The notes beneath the pieces are model-generated. The model was given only the letters and a program-made list of their open reading frames with translations, was not told the origin of the DNA and ran no database searches. 64,000 nucleotides of DNA from CAVRQM01 sp965246915 (GTDB taxonomy: Bacteria > Pseudomonadota > Alphaproteobacteria > Acetobacterales > Acetobacteraceae). Both the position numbers and the translations under genes were made by a program. The stretch's first letter is position 1; each line of letters opens with the position of its first letter. Location of the stretch: positions 161,982-225,981 of the forward strand of contig CBDFGB010000029.1 in assembly GCA_965246915.1 (NCBI GenBank). The letters run 5' to 3'. Below, piece by piece: positions 1 to 8,357 of this stretch.

Positions 1-530
1 AGGTTCGATGCAACGAGCCCATGCCCGTCATCGTCGCGCTCCCGCAGATCGAAAGGCACCACCGCGCCGTCGAGGATGCACAGAATCCGCCGCAGCGGCC
101 GCACCCAGACGAACCGGCTGGTCCCGCCCCAACGCATCGATTTCGGCCACGGGAACCGCCGCAACAGCCCCGGCAGTTCCGCGGCAATCAACGCGGCCGC
201 GTCCACGCCCGCGACCTCGCGATCCAGCACCCAAAATTCGCCCTCCTGTCGCAGATCCTCGCGGGTCGCCGCATGCTTGCGCAGGAACCCGGCCAACGCC
301 TGCTCGGGCGCGCTCACCCGCGGCCCGCGCTCGCTGCTGCGGCTCGCCGCCACGCCTGCGTTCACCGTCGCGGCGAGCGCGATCCGGCGCGGACCCGCGT
401 ACGTTCGCACACCGGTCGGTGCGACGGGGGCAAGCGCGTCCGTGATCAGACGCGCGAGGTCTTCTGCTCCCCGGGCTTGCATGCGCGCGGGGATTTCCTC
501 GGAGAAAAGTTCGAGAAGCAGGTCGGGCAT
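1..530 (-). CDS. glyS: Glycyl-tRNA synthetase beta subunit (partial, N-terminal part)
   Basis: This is the N-terminal 176 codons of the beta subunit of tetrameric (alpha2beta2) glycyl-tRNA synthetase; the rest lies outside the window. The start gives MPDLLLELFSEEIPARM, the standard beta-subunit opening, and a later stretch reads PLRRILCILDGAVVPF, also usual for the family. The beta subunit binds tRNA-Gly and works with the GlyQ alpha subunit in the cytoplasm. The ATG lies one base after the glyQ stop, so the two are translated as one operon in the order glyQ-glyS. The call is firm from the N-terminus and context. Confidence 0.95.
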   Translation of the reverse strand, partial: MPDLLLELFSEEIPARMQARGAEDLARLITDALAPVAPTGVRTYAGPRRIALAATVNAGVAASRSSERGPRVSAPEQALAGFLRKHAATREDLRQEGEFWVLDREVAGVDAAALIAAELPGLLRRFPWPKSMRWGGTSRFVWVRPLRRILCILDGAVVPFDLRERDDDGHGLVASN

Positions 531-531
531 G

Positions 532-1431
532 TCAGCGCTTTGCAGTCGGTGACCGACCCGAGGAAGGAAGGTCCTCTCCCGCCACCCACGCCTCGCACGC
601 GCCCTTCGCCAGCGTCCGCACCCGGCCGATATAGGCGGCCCGCTCGGTCACGCTGATGACGCCCCTCGCGTCCAGCAAATTGAACAGATGGCTCGCCTTG
701 ATGCACTGATCGTAAGCTGGCTGCGCCAGACCCCGCGCCAGCAGCGCCGCGCACTCGACCTCGGCGTCGGCGAAATGCCGCTGCAGGATCCCCACGTCCG
801 CCGCCTCGAAGTTATAAGCGCTGTAGTCCTCCTCGGCGCGCAGGAAGACGTCGCCATAACTCACCCCCGCGCCATTGAAGTCGAGATCGTACACCCGCTC
901 CACGTCCTGCACGTACATGGCCAAACGCTCCAGCCCGTAGGTCATCTCGAAGCTCGGCGTGACCACCGGGATGCCTCCGACCTGCTGGAAATAGGTGAAC
1001 TGACCGACCTCCATCCCGTCACACCACACCTCCCACCCGAGGCCCCAGGCGCCCAGGGTCGGGCTCTCCCAATCGTCCTCGACGAAGCGGAAATCGTGCC
1101 GCAGCGGGTCGAGCCCGATGGCCCGATAGCTGTCGAGCAGAAGCGCCTGCGCCTCGGCGGGCGAGGGCTTCATGATGACCTGATATTGATAGTAATGCTG
1201 CAGTCGATTCGGGCTCTGGCCATACCGCCCGTCGCCCGGCCGCCGGCTCGGCTGCACATAGGCCGCCCGCCAAGGTTTCGGTCCGAGCGCCCGAAGCGTC
1301 GTCGCCGGGTGGAACGTGCCGGCCCCCATCTCGACATCATAGGGCTGCAGGATGACGCAGCCCTGGCCGGCCCAGAAGCGATGCAGCCGCAGGATCAGCT
1401 CCTGAAACGAGACCGTCGAATTGTCTGCCAT
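532..1431 (-). CDS. glyQ: Glycyl-tRNA synthetase alpha subunit
   Basis: Catalytic alpha subunit of the bacterial tetrameric glycyl-tRNA synthetase, forming glycyl-adenylate and charging tRNA-Gly. The 299-residue length matches the family. It opens MADNSTVSFQELILRLHRFW, followed by class II signatures such as GCVILQPYD, AAYVQPSRRPGDGRYG and EVWCDGMEVGQFTYFQQVGG. The reading frame stays open for 234 codons further upstream, but that part has no family similarity and runs across the divergent DUF2076 gene, so the ATG at 1431 was chosen. It is followed after one base by glyS. Confidence 0.97.
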   Translation of the reverse strand: MADNSTVSFQELILRLHRFWAGQGCVILQPYDVEMGAGTFHPATTLRALGPKPWRAAYVQPSRRPGDGRYGQSPNRLQHYYQYQVIMKPSPAEAQALLLDSYRAIGLDPLRHDFRFVEDDWESPTLGAWGLGWEVWCDGMEVGQFTYFQQVGGIPVVTPSFEMTYGLERLAMYVQDVERVYDLDFNGAGVSYGDVFLRAEEDYSAYNFEAADVGILQRHFADAEVECAALLARGLAQPAYDQCIKASHLFNLLDARGVISVTERAAYIGRVRTLAKGACEAWVAGEDLPSSGRSPTAKR

Positions 1432-1560
1432 ATGCGAATGGAGCCGCCGTGAGTGCGGCGCACCATACGGACGTGTAATCCCGCCAACAAGCGGGCGCGC
1501 CTTGAACGCTTTCGCCGATCGGGCCACTTCCGTGATGTCCCAGCATCCCAGAGGAATGCA

Positions 1561-2427
1561 ATGACCAACGAGGAACGCGACCTGATCACTCGGTTCATCG
1601 AGCGGGTGGGCGGACCGGCCGCGTCGGGCGCGCCCGCGGGCTTTGCCAGTGTGCCGACCACGACCGGCCAGAACCTGCCCCCGATCGACCGCGACGCCGA
1701 CGCGCTGCTCGCGGAGTTGTTCCAGAAACACCCCGAGGCGCGCTATCGCATCACTCAGGTCGCGGTGGTGCAGGAGCAGGCACTTGCTCAGGCCTCGCAG
1801 CGGATCGCCGCACTGCAGGCGGAATTGCAGCGGGTGCAGCAGGCCGCGATGTCCGGCGGCGGGGACTCGCGCTGGGGTCAGCCGGAGCAGCCCGCACCCT
1901 CGCGCGGCCTGTTTGGCGGCCTGTTCGGCGGTGGCCCGTCGCGACAGGCTCCGCCGGCCTACGCGCCTCCTCCACCCCCGCAATACGCGCAGCCGCAGTA
2001 CGCGCCGCAGGCCGGTCAGTTTCAGCCGCAGGGTCATGGATTCCTGGGCGGCGCGCTTCAGACTGCGGCCGGCGTGGCCGGCGGCGTGCTCGCGGCCAAC
2101 GCCTTGACCAGCCTGTTTTCGGGTGGCGGGCACGGTGGCGGGATGTTCGGAAGCAGTGCGTCGGCGGCCGAGCCTGGCTACCTGCCAGGCTCCGAGGCCG
2201 CGAGCAGCCCGTGGGCTGCCGACCCGACCACGGCCGCGGCCGACCCATTCGACCAGGGCGGCCTGGCCAAGGACGCGCCGGCCGCCGACTCGTATGCTGA
2301 TAACTCGGCCTGGGCGCCGGCCTCTGATCCGGGCCAGGACAGCGGCTGGCAGGATGCCTCAAGCGCCGACAGCGGCTGGGACGGCGGCGGCGACAGCGGC
2401 TGGACGGACTCGAGCAGCGACGCCTGA
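1561..2427 (+). CDS. DUF2076 domain-containing protein
   Basis: A 288-residue protein opening MTNEERDLITRFIERVGG, the characteristic start of DUF2076 proteins, whose function is unknown. The first ~95 residues are helical with a coiled-coil-like Q/A-rich stretch (about residues 65-95). The middle is low-complexity Gly/Pro/Gln/Tyr, then a glycine-rich patch with FLGGALQTAAGVAGGVLAANAL that may insert in a membrane. The C-terminus is acidic, repeating DSGW-like units. The ATG was chosen because AGAGGAA lies just upstream; an in-frame upstream ATG at 1453 overlaps the glyQ promoter region. It is divergent from glyQ and convergent with ygfZ. Confidence 0.8.
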   Translation: MTNEERDLITRFIERVGGPAASGAPAGFASVPTTTGQNLPPIDRDADALLAELFQKHPEARYRITQVAVVQEQALAQASQRIAALQAELQRVQQAAMSGGGDSRWGQPEQPAPSRGLFGGLFGGGPSRQAPPAYAPPPPPQYAQPQYAPQAGQFQPQGHGFLGGALQTAAGVAGGVLAANALTSLFSGGGHGGGMFGSSASAAEPGYLPGSEAASSPWAADPTTAAADPFDQGGLAKDAPAADSYADNSAWAPASDPGQDSGWQDASSADSGWDGGGDSGWTDSSSDA

Positions 2428-2430
2428 GGT

Positions 2431-3249
2431 CTACGCGGCCGGTTCCGGCAGCTTCATCCAAGCGGGCAGCAGCGGTGTGACCGACACTCCGTTGCTGGCC
2501 ATTGGTCGGTCCAGCGCGTCGATCCGCAACAACGCGAGCGCCCGCCGCCCGGCGACCGAGCGTATCGCGCCGACCTCCTGCCCGCCGCTGGTGACGATGG
2601 CCCCGGGCGTGGCATCACCGTCGACGGCGACCGGCGACAGGCGACGCTTGACCAGCCCGCGATACTTCGTACGTGCCGTCAGCTCCTGGCCCATGTAGCA
2701 GCCTTTGCTCCACGACACGCCGCCCAGCTCGTCGAAACCGGCCTCCAGCAGCACGCTTTTTTCCGCCTCCATGTCCCGGGAGCCGTCCGGCAGGCCGAGC
2801 GCGATACGATGGGAATCCCACTCGGCCACCGTCGCATTCGACGGCAAGTCGAGGGCGGACAGGATGCGCCACCCGGCCTGCGGCAGTCTCGGATCGGCCG
2901 CGATCACGCCCTTGGACACAGAAGGCGGGCCGTTCCACGCCGTGTAGACCCGCCACCCATCCGAGGCGTCCCGCAGCACGGCCGCCGCACGCAGCCGATA
3001 TCGGCCGAGCCGCTGCACCAGCATTCCGGCTTGCGCCCGCTCGCAGTCCAGCAGCAGCCGCTCGTCGTCGGCGAAGACGAAAAAATCGGCGAGCCATTTG
3101 CCTTGCGGGGTGAGGAGTGCCGCCCAGACGGCGCGGCCCGTCGCAGCCTGCTCGACGTCGTTGCTGACCAGGCCCTGCAGGAAGGCCACGCGATCGACGC
3201 CGGTGATCTCGACCACGCCGCGCGCGGGCAGAAGCGTCATTTTCGTCAT
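2431..3249 (-). CDS. ygfZ: YgfZ/GcvT-like folate-binding protein
   Basis: A tetrahydrofolate-binding protein of the YgfZ (IBA57-like) family, which helps mature or repair certain Fe-S enzymes. The signature KGCYMGQE occurs around residue 195, followed by the basic TKYRGLVKRRL segment typical of the family. The N-terminal part resembles GcvT (GVDRVAFLQGLVSNDV). Length is 272 residues; the second Met at codon 4 is an alternative start. It stands alone, convergent with the DUF2076 gene and divergent from asnB. Confidence 0.9.
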   Translation of the reverse strand: MTKMTLLPARGVVEITGVDRVAFLQGLVSNDVEQAATGRAVWAALLTPQGKWLADFFVFADDERLLLDCERAQAGMLVQRLGRYRLRAAAVLRDASDGWRVYTAWNGPPSVSKGVIAADPRLPQAGWRILSALDLPSNATVAEWDSHRIALGLPDGSRDMEAEKSVLLEAGFDELGGVSWSKGCYMGQELTARTKYRGLVKRRLSPVAVDGDATPGAIVTSGGQEVGAIRSVAGRRALALLRIDALDRPMASNGVSVTPLLPAWMKLPEPAA

Positions 3250-3318
3250 GGACGGGAGATTGTCCCGCGGCCCTGCGGTCGCAAGACAGTTCGTCGGCCC
3301 GGTGCTATCGACTCAGGC

Positions 3319-5082
3319 ATGTGCGGCATCGCCGGCCTGCTGGCCGCCCCCGAGTCTCCCGCGATCGAGCCCGACATTCTTGCGCGGTTGTCCGCGGCTC
3401 TTGCGCATCGCGGGCCGGACGGGTCGGGCCACCACACGATCGGTCGCGCCGCGCTGATCCACGCGCGTTTGGCCATCATCGACCTGGCTGGTGGGGATCA
3501 ACCGCTGTTTGCCGGCCCCGCGGCGTTGGTGGGCAACGGCGAGGTCTATAATTATCGCGAGTTGTATCCGCAATTGCGCGGCGTGGTGTGCGCCACCGCC
3601 AGCGACAACGAGCCGCCGCTGCATCTGTGGCGGCAGGAGGGCGTGGACTACGCAACACGATTGCGGGGCATGTACGCGCTGGCGATCCATGACCGGGCCG
3701 CCCGCACCTTGACGCTCACGCGCGATCCGTTCGGCATCAAGCCGCTGTATGTCGCGGAGGGCGGGTTCGGCCTGGCCTTCGCGTCGGAGCCGCAGGCGCT
3801 GCTGGCGGCCGGCCTGGTGACGCGCGGCTTGCGCGAGGCGGCGCGCGACGAGCTCCTGCAGATGCAGTTCACCACCGGCGCGGAGACAATCTTCCCCGGT
3901 ATCCGCCGCGTGCTGCCGGGCGAGACCCTCACGTGTTCCGAAGGCCGGGTGATCGGTCACGCCGTCGAGGCGGCGTTGCCGGAAGGCGGGCCCGAGGAGA
4001 TCGACGAGGCCACGGCTCTCGCGCGGCTCGATCGGGCGCTGAACGAAAGCGTCGAGCTGCATCAGCGCAGCGATGTTCCCTACGCGATGTTCCTGTCGGG
4101 GGGCGTCGACAGCGCTTCGATCCTGACGGTGATGGCGCGGCTGAACGACCGGCCGGTGCTCGCCTTCACCGCCGGCTTCGACGTGCCCGGTGCGGCGGAC
4201 GAGCGCGAGGCGGCGTCCAGTGTCGCGAAGGCGCTCGGCGCGCGGCACGAGAGTCTGTCGGTGACCGAGGCGATGACCTGGTCCGTCCTGCCGCGAATCG
4301 TGGCCGCGATGGATGATCCCGCAGCGGATTTCGCGATCATCCCGACGTGGTTTCTGGCCCGGCGCGCGCGCGAGGAGGTCAAGGTCGTCTTGAGCGGCGA
4401 GGGCGGCGACGAAATTCTCGGGGGCTATGGTCGATACCGCAACGCGATGCGGCCATGGTGGCGGGGCGGGCGGGCGATGCGCGCGCGGGGGACCTTCGAT
4501 CGCGTGGACGTCCTGCGCGTCCGTCCGATGGCGTGGCGTGACGGGCTTGCCGCCGCCGAGGCGCGCGCAGCGCAGCCAGGCCGCACGCGACTGGCCACCG
4601 CGCAAGCGACGGACATCGCGGATTGGCTGCCGAACGATCTGTTGACGAAGCTCGACCGCTGCCTGATGGCTCATGGTGTGGAAGGCCGCACCCCGTTCCT
4701 GGATCGCGGCATGGCGGCCGCCACGTTCCGTCTTCCGGATGCGCTCAAGGTGCGCCGCGGGATGGGCAAGTATCTGCTCCGGCGCTGGCTGGAGGGGGCA
4801 TGTCCGGCGGCACGGCCGTTCGCGCCGAAGCAGGGTTTCACGGTCCCGGTCGGCGCGTGGATCGAGAACCAAGGCGCGCGGCTGGGGGGGTTGGTGGCCG
4901 CGCAGCCCGGCATCGCCGAGATCGCGGAGAAGTCCCGGGTCGTCGCGCTGTTTCGTAGTGCCAACGGCCGGCATCGCGACATGGCGGCGTGGTCGCTGCT
5001 GTTCTATGCGCTGTGGCACCGTACGCATGTGTTGGGGCTGCCGCCTGACGGCGACGTGTTCGACGCCCTGGCCGCCCGATGA
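3319..5082 (+). CDS. asnB: Asparagine synthase (glutamine-hydrolysing)
   Basis: A 587-residue class II glutamine amidotransferase/asparagine synthetase. The start is fixed by Cys2, the glutaminase nucleophile (MCGIAGLL), which must be exposed at the N-terminus. RGPDG (31-35) and NGEVYNY (73-79) belong to the glutaminase domain. The synthetase domain carries the pyrophosphate-binding SGGVDS loop at 260-265 and GEGGDE further on. It converts Asp, Gln and ATP to Asn and Glu. The stop overlaps the next start by four bases (ATGA), so it is coupled to the dihydroorotase gene. Some AsnB paralogs act in exopolysaccharide or peptide synthesis, so the physiological substrate is inferred. Confidence 0.88.
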   Translation: MCGIAGLLAAPESPAIEPDILARLSAALAHRGPDGSGHHTIGRAALIHARLAIIDLAGGDQPLFAGPAALVGNGEVYNYRELYPQLRGVVCATASDNEPPLHLWRQEGVDYATRLRGMYALAIHDRAARTLTLTRDPFGIKPLYVAEGGFGLAFASEPQALLAAGLVTRGLREAARDELLQMQFTTGAETIFPGIRRVLPGETLTCSEGRVIGHAVEAALPEGGPEEIDEATALARLDRALNESVELHQRSDVPYAMFLSGGVDSASILTVMARLNDRPVLAFTAGFDVPGAADEREAASSVAKALGARHESLSVTEAMTWSVLPRIVAAMDDPAADFAIIPTWFLARRAREEVKVVLSGEGGDEILGGYGRYRNAMRPWWRGGRAMRARGTFDRVDVLRVRPMAWRDGLAAAEARAAQPGRTRLATAQATDIADWLPNDLLTKLDRCLMAHGVEGRTPFLDRGMAAATFRLPDALKVRRGMGKYLLRRWLEGACPAARPFAPKQGFTVPVGAWIENQGARLGGLVAAQPGIAEIAEKSRVVALFRSANGRHRDMAAWSLLFYALWHRTHVLGLPPDGDVFDALAAR

Positions 5083-6419
5083 CCCGGCATTTTGAGCTAA
5101 TCGTGCGAGGTGGCGTTTGCGTGCTGCCCTGGGGCGAGGCGGAGGCCGACCTGGGCGTGAACGACGGACGGATTGCCGCGATCGGCGCGTTGGGCGGCGA
5201 CTCCGCCGAGGCCGTGGTCGACGCGCGTGGCTTGAGGGTTCTGCCAGGGCTTATCGATCCGCACGTGCATTTTCGCGATTCAGGTGTACCCGGGGCAGCG
5301 CCGGAGGCGGTCGAAACGCTGGAGACCGGCACGCGTGGCGCGGTGCTCGGCGGTATCACCTGTGTCTTCGACATGCCCAACACGACGCCCGCGCTGACCG
5401 ACGCGGCGGCGCTGGCCGTCAAGCAGGCTCATGTCGCACGGGTCGCGTGGTGTGATGTCGGTTTGTACGTCGGCGCCAGCATCGGTAACGCCGCGGAGCT
5501 GGCGGCGCTCGAGCTTGGCGATGGCGTCTGCGCCGTAAAGGTGTTCGCGGGGAGTTCGACGGGCGACTTGCTGGTCGCCGATGACGCTTCGCTGGAGCGG
5601 GTGATGCGTGCCGGGCGTCGGCGTATCGCCTATCACAGCGAGGACGAGGACCGGCTGCAGGCTCGCAGGACCATGTTCCGGCACGGCGAGCCTTACGGAC
5701 GACACGCCGAGTGGCGTGACGTGGAGTGCGCATTCCTTGGCACGCGCCGCATCGTCGCGCTGGCCCGGCGGACCGATCGGCCGGCGCACATTCTGCACGT
5801 CTCGACCGCGGAGGAATTGGCGTGGCTCGCCGATCACCGTGACCTCGTGAGCGTGGAAGTGCTGGTCAATCACCTGACGCAGTCGGCTCCCGACGCCTAC
5901 GACCGGCTCGGGGCGTACGCGGTGATGAACCCGCCGATCCGCGACGCGCGGCACGTGGCGGCGGCGTGGGCGGCGGTTCGCGATGGCCGTGTCGACACTC
6001 TCGGTTCAGACCACGCGCCGCACGCCCGCGAGGCGAAGTCCCGTCCGTGGCCCGACACCGCCGCGGGACTGACCGGGGTGCAGACGATGCTGCCGATCAT
6101 GCTCGATCACGTCGCGGCGGGTCGGCTCACATTGGCCCGTTTGGTCGACCTCATGGCGGCGGGTCCGGCGCGCGTCTACGGGCTGGTGGGGAAGGGGCGG
6201 CTGGTCGTCGGGGCGGATGCCGACTTGACGCTGGTCGATCTGGCGATGCGCCGCAGCATCGAGGCGTCCTGGCTCGCCTCGCCTTGCGGCTGGTCGCCGT
6301 TCGAGGGCGTCGCGTGCACGGGTTGGCCCACGGTGACCGTGGTGCGCGGGATCGTCGTGGCGCGGGACGGGGCCGTGGTCGGCGTGCCGAGCGGACGGCT
6401 GGCGGCGTTCAGATCCTAG
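5079..6419 (+). CDS. pyrC: Dihydroorotase, class I type
   Basis: A 446-residue zinc amidohydrolase that closes carbamoyl-aspartate to dihydroorotate in pyrimidine synthesis. The metal-binding HVHFRDSG motif follows LPGLIDP near residue 60. The lysine in VKVFAGSSTGDL near residue 155 is the likely carboxylated bridging residue, and GSDHAPHAREAK supplies the conserved Asp/His late in the barrel. The ATG overlaps the asnB stop. Class I dihydroorotases are easily confused with allantoinase; the SDHAPH segment and the FDMPNTTPAL stretch favour dihydroorotase. Confidence 0.85.
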   Translation: MTRHFELIVRGGVCVLPWGEAEADLGVNDGRIAAIGALGGDSAEAVVDARGLRVLPGLIDPHVHFRDSGVPGAAPEAVETLETGTRGAVLGGITCVFDMPNTTPALTDAAALAVKQAHVARVAWCDVGLYVGASIGNAAELAALELGDGVCAVKVFAGSSTGDLLVADDASLERVMRAGRRRIAYHSEDEDRLQARRTMFRHGEPYGRHAEWRDVECAFLGTRRIVALARRTDRPAHILHVSTAEELAWLADHRDLVSVEVLVNHLTQSAPDAYDRLGAYAVMNPPIRDARHVAAAWAAVRDGRVDTLGSDHAPHAREAKSRPWPDTAAGLTGVQTMLPIMLDHVAAGRLTLARLVDLMAAGPARVYGLVGKGRLVVGADADLTLVDLAMRRSIEASWLASPCGWSPFEGVACTGWPTVTVVRGIVVARDGAVVGVPSGRLAAFRS

Positions 6420-6422
6420 ACG

Positions 6423-7139
6423 TCAGTACTTCCGCATCAGCGCGACCAGCCGCCCCTGCAGCTTCACTCGATCGGCCGGGAAAATCTGCGGTTCATAGCG
6501 GGCGTTGGCGGGTTCCAGCGCGACCGAGTTGCCACCGCGACGGCGGAGGCGTTTGAGCGTCACCTCGTTATCGTCGATCACCGCGACAACGATCTGGCCA
6601 TTCTCCGCGACCTCGCCTTTGCGAATGATGACGGTGTCGCCGTCCAGGATGCCGGCGTCCTCCATCGAATCACCGGCGACCTTAAGCGCGAAATGGTCCC
6701 CGCCCGCGACCAGCGCCACCGGCACCTCGATTGTGGCATCGTCGCGGAGCGCCTCGATCGGCAAGCCGGCGGCTATGCGGCCATACATGGGCAGTTCGAC
6801 CGCGCCGACCTCGTGGGCGGTTCGGACCGCCGGCAAGCGCGCCGAGAAATCACCGCGAATGACATTCGGGGCGAAGGCCGTCGGAGCCGGTGATGCTGGC
6901 TCGATCTGCCGCGTCGGCGCGTCCTGGCCAGGGAGCCGGACGACATGCAGTGCCCGCGCACGGTGGTGCCGCCGCTCCAGGAAGCCGCGCTCTTCTAGGG
7001 CGGAAATGAGACGATGAATCCCTGATTTGGACTTGAGGCCCAGCGCTGTCTTCATCTCCTCGAAACTTGGGGAAAAGCCGGTCTCGCGCAGATGCTCGTC
7101 GATGAACATCAGCAATTCGTGCTGCTTGCGGGTGAGCAT
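6423..7139 (-). CDS. lexA: SOS repressor LexA
   Basis: A 238-residue LexA with an N-terminal winged helix (MLTRKQHELLMFIDEHL, then KSKSGIHRLISALEERGFL) and a C-terminal peptidase. The Ala-Gly cleavage bond is at 124-125 (GRIAAGLP), the catalytic serine is S158 (GDSMEDAG) and the general base is K196 (VTLKRL). All parts needed for RecA-stimulated self-cleavage are present. The long linker between domains is usual in alphaproteobacteria. Two LexA-type boxes lie 24-61 bases upstream, so the gene is probably self-repressed. Confidence 0.97.
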   Translation of the reverse strand: MLTRKQHELLMFIDEHLRETGFSPSFEEMKTALGLKSKSGIHRLISALEERGFLERRHHRARALHVVRLPGQDAPTRQIEPASPAPTAFAPNVIRGDFSARLPAVRTAHEVGAVELPMYGRIAAGLPIEALRDDATIEVPVALVAGGDHFALKVAGDSMEDAGILDGDTVIIRKGEVAENGQIVVAVIDDNEVTLKRLRRRGGNSVALEPANARYEPQIFPADRVKLQGRLVALMRKY

Positions 7140-7162
7140 CGACCGACTCCCAAGCCTATTTG

Positions 7163-7177
7163 GAACAAAATAGAAAC
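7163..7177 (-). promoter_or_regulatory. LexA box, proximal (one-mismatch)
   Basis: On the minus strand this reads GTTT-N7-GTTC, one mismatch from the alphaproteobacterial LexA consensus GTTC-N7-GTTC. It starts 24 bases upstream of the lexA start codon, a position suited to blocking transcription. Confidence 0.65.
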
Positions 7178-7185
7178 TTCTTGGC

Positions 7186-7200
7186 GTTCTAGATAGGTTC
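7186..7200 (+). promoter_or_regulatory. LexA box, distal (perfect direct repeat)
   Basis: Reads GTTC-TAGATAG-GTTC, an exact match to the alphaproteobacterial direct-repeat LexA site. It lies eight bases from the proximal box. Together they suggest tight autorepression of lexA; no SOS gene is recognisable on the other side. Confidence 0.85.
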
Positions 7201-7640
7201 CCGTGGCTGCGTCAAGTCCAACATGATGTCGGGCACTCCCCTCGACCTTTCCCCGGTCTGGCAATTGGCGGGTGCCGGGACCAAGCAGGTCAAATCTTCC
7301 GCTGATGCGCGCTCGACGCCATGGTGGTGGCCGCGGCCGTGATGGTCGCCTCGCACCGCCAGCCGTACAGTGTCGCGCGGATATACCTGATCGTCTGCGC
7401 CAGGCAGGCGGCGTTGCGCGCCAGCCGCCGCGCGGATCGGGACAGTCTGCGGCGAGCTCGACGCAGGCGGCCGTGCGGTGCTTCGGTGGAGACCCTACGC
7501 GCTGGCGGTACGCGCACCACACGCGCCGTAGGATAGCGCGCAACCCTGGTCGTCGTGCCACGCGCGGCGCTTGTTCGCCTCGTGGCTTTCACCACCTATG
7601 CCCGACGTGTATTCGAATAACCAGCAATCGGGCGCGGGAA
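7201..7640. other. 440-base gap without a recognisable gene
   Basis: Between the LexA boxes and cysH there is no frame with family similarity. Open frames on both strands here are Arg/Ala/Pro-rich and look like GC-rich shadows. A 39-codon frame starting ATGATG near 7222 has no ribosome site. The last ~40 bases before cysH are richer in A/T and probably carry its promoter, but no clear -35/-10 pair or sulfur riboswitch is seen. Confidence 0.5.
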
Positions 7641-8357
7641 ATGGATTTTCACTCGACGGCATCTGACGTCGCGGCCGATGCCGAAAGTAGGTTCCACGGC
7701 ATGGACGGTGAGGCGGCGCTCGGTCTCGCCTTAAATGACGTATTTCCACGTCGCGTTGCCGTGCTTTCATCCTTTGGCGCAGATTCCGCTCTGCTGCTGG
7801 CGATGGTCGCCGAGATTGATCCCTCCGTGCCCGTCCTCTTCCTCGACACTGGCCGGCACTTTCCTGAAACCCTCGCCTATCGCCACGCCCTCGCCGAGCG
7901 CCTCGGGTTGACGGATATCCGAGACATTCGGCCCGATCCAATCGAAGCGGCGGCCGAGGACCCTGACGGCGATCTGTGGCTCGCAGCGGATGCGTGCTGC
8001 GCGTTGCGAAAATCCCGCCCCCTCGCGCGCGCGCTTCTCCCGTTTGCGGCCTGGGTGACCGGGCGCCGACGGGATCAGGCCAGCACCCGCGCGGCGCTGC
8101 CGGTGGTCGAGCGGGATGGGCCGCGCTTCAAGATCAATCCGCTAGCCGGCTGGGACACCGCCCGAGTCGCCGCGGAGGTCCGCCGCCGCGACCTGCCGCG
8201 CCATCCGCTGACCACGCGCGGCTATCTGTCCATCGGCTGCGCGCCTTGCACCGTGCCCGTGGGCGACGGTGCCGATCCCCGCAGCGGCCGATGGGCCGGA
8301 CGCGGCAAGGTCGAATGCGGTATTCATCGTCCCATCGAGCACGAAGCGAGAGCATGA
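7641..8357 (+). CDS. cysH: Adenylyl-sulfate (APS) reductase CysH
   Basis: A 238-residue assimilatory reductase producing sulfite. The adenylyl-binding SSFGADSALLL loop is near residues 43-53. The catalytic cysteine is C226 in ECGIH. Cysteine pairs C119-C120 and C200-x2-C203 are the CC...CxxC set that binds a [4Fe-4S] cluster in APS-type reductases and is absent from classical PAPS reductases, so APS is the more likely substrate. ATG at 7641 begins the family similarity; the frame stays open upstream without similarity. The stop overlaps the cysD start (ATGA). Confidence 0.9.
   Translation: MDFHSTASDVAADAESRFHGMDGEAALGLALNDVFPRRVAVLSSFGADSALLLAMVAEIDPSVPVLFLDTGRHFPETLAYRHALAERLGLTDIRDIRPDPIEAAAEDPDGDLWLAADACCALRKSRPLARALLPFAAWVTGRRRDQASTRAALPVVERDGPRFKINPLAGWDTARVAAEVRRRDLPRHPLTTRGYLSIGCAPCTVPVGDGADPRSGRWAGRGKVECGIHRPIEHEARA

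Noticed and set aside
1432..2133. Upstream extension of the glyQ reading frame on the minus strand
   Set aside because: The 234 extra codons are Arg/Gly/Ala-rich, lack family similarity and overlap the convincing DUF2076 gene; GlyQ has its normal start at 1431.
3313..5028. Long minus-strand frame antisense to asnB
   Set aside because: Composition rich in Arg, His, Gln and Ala is typical of antisense frames in high-GC genes; asnB is unambiguous. The same applies to long antisense frames opposite edd, soxA, mutL, pgi and hapE.
7109..7595. Minus-strand open frames across the lexA-cysH gap
   Set aside because: Arg/Ala/Pro-rich composition, no ribosome site, no similarity, and one overlaps lexA and its operators.
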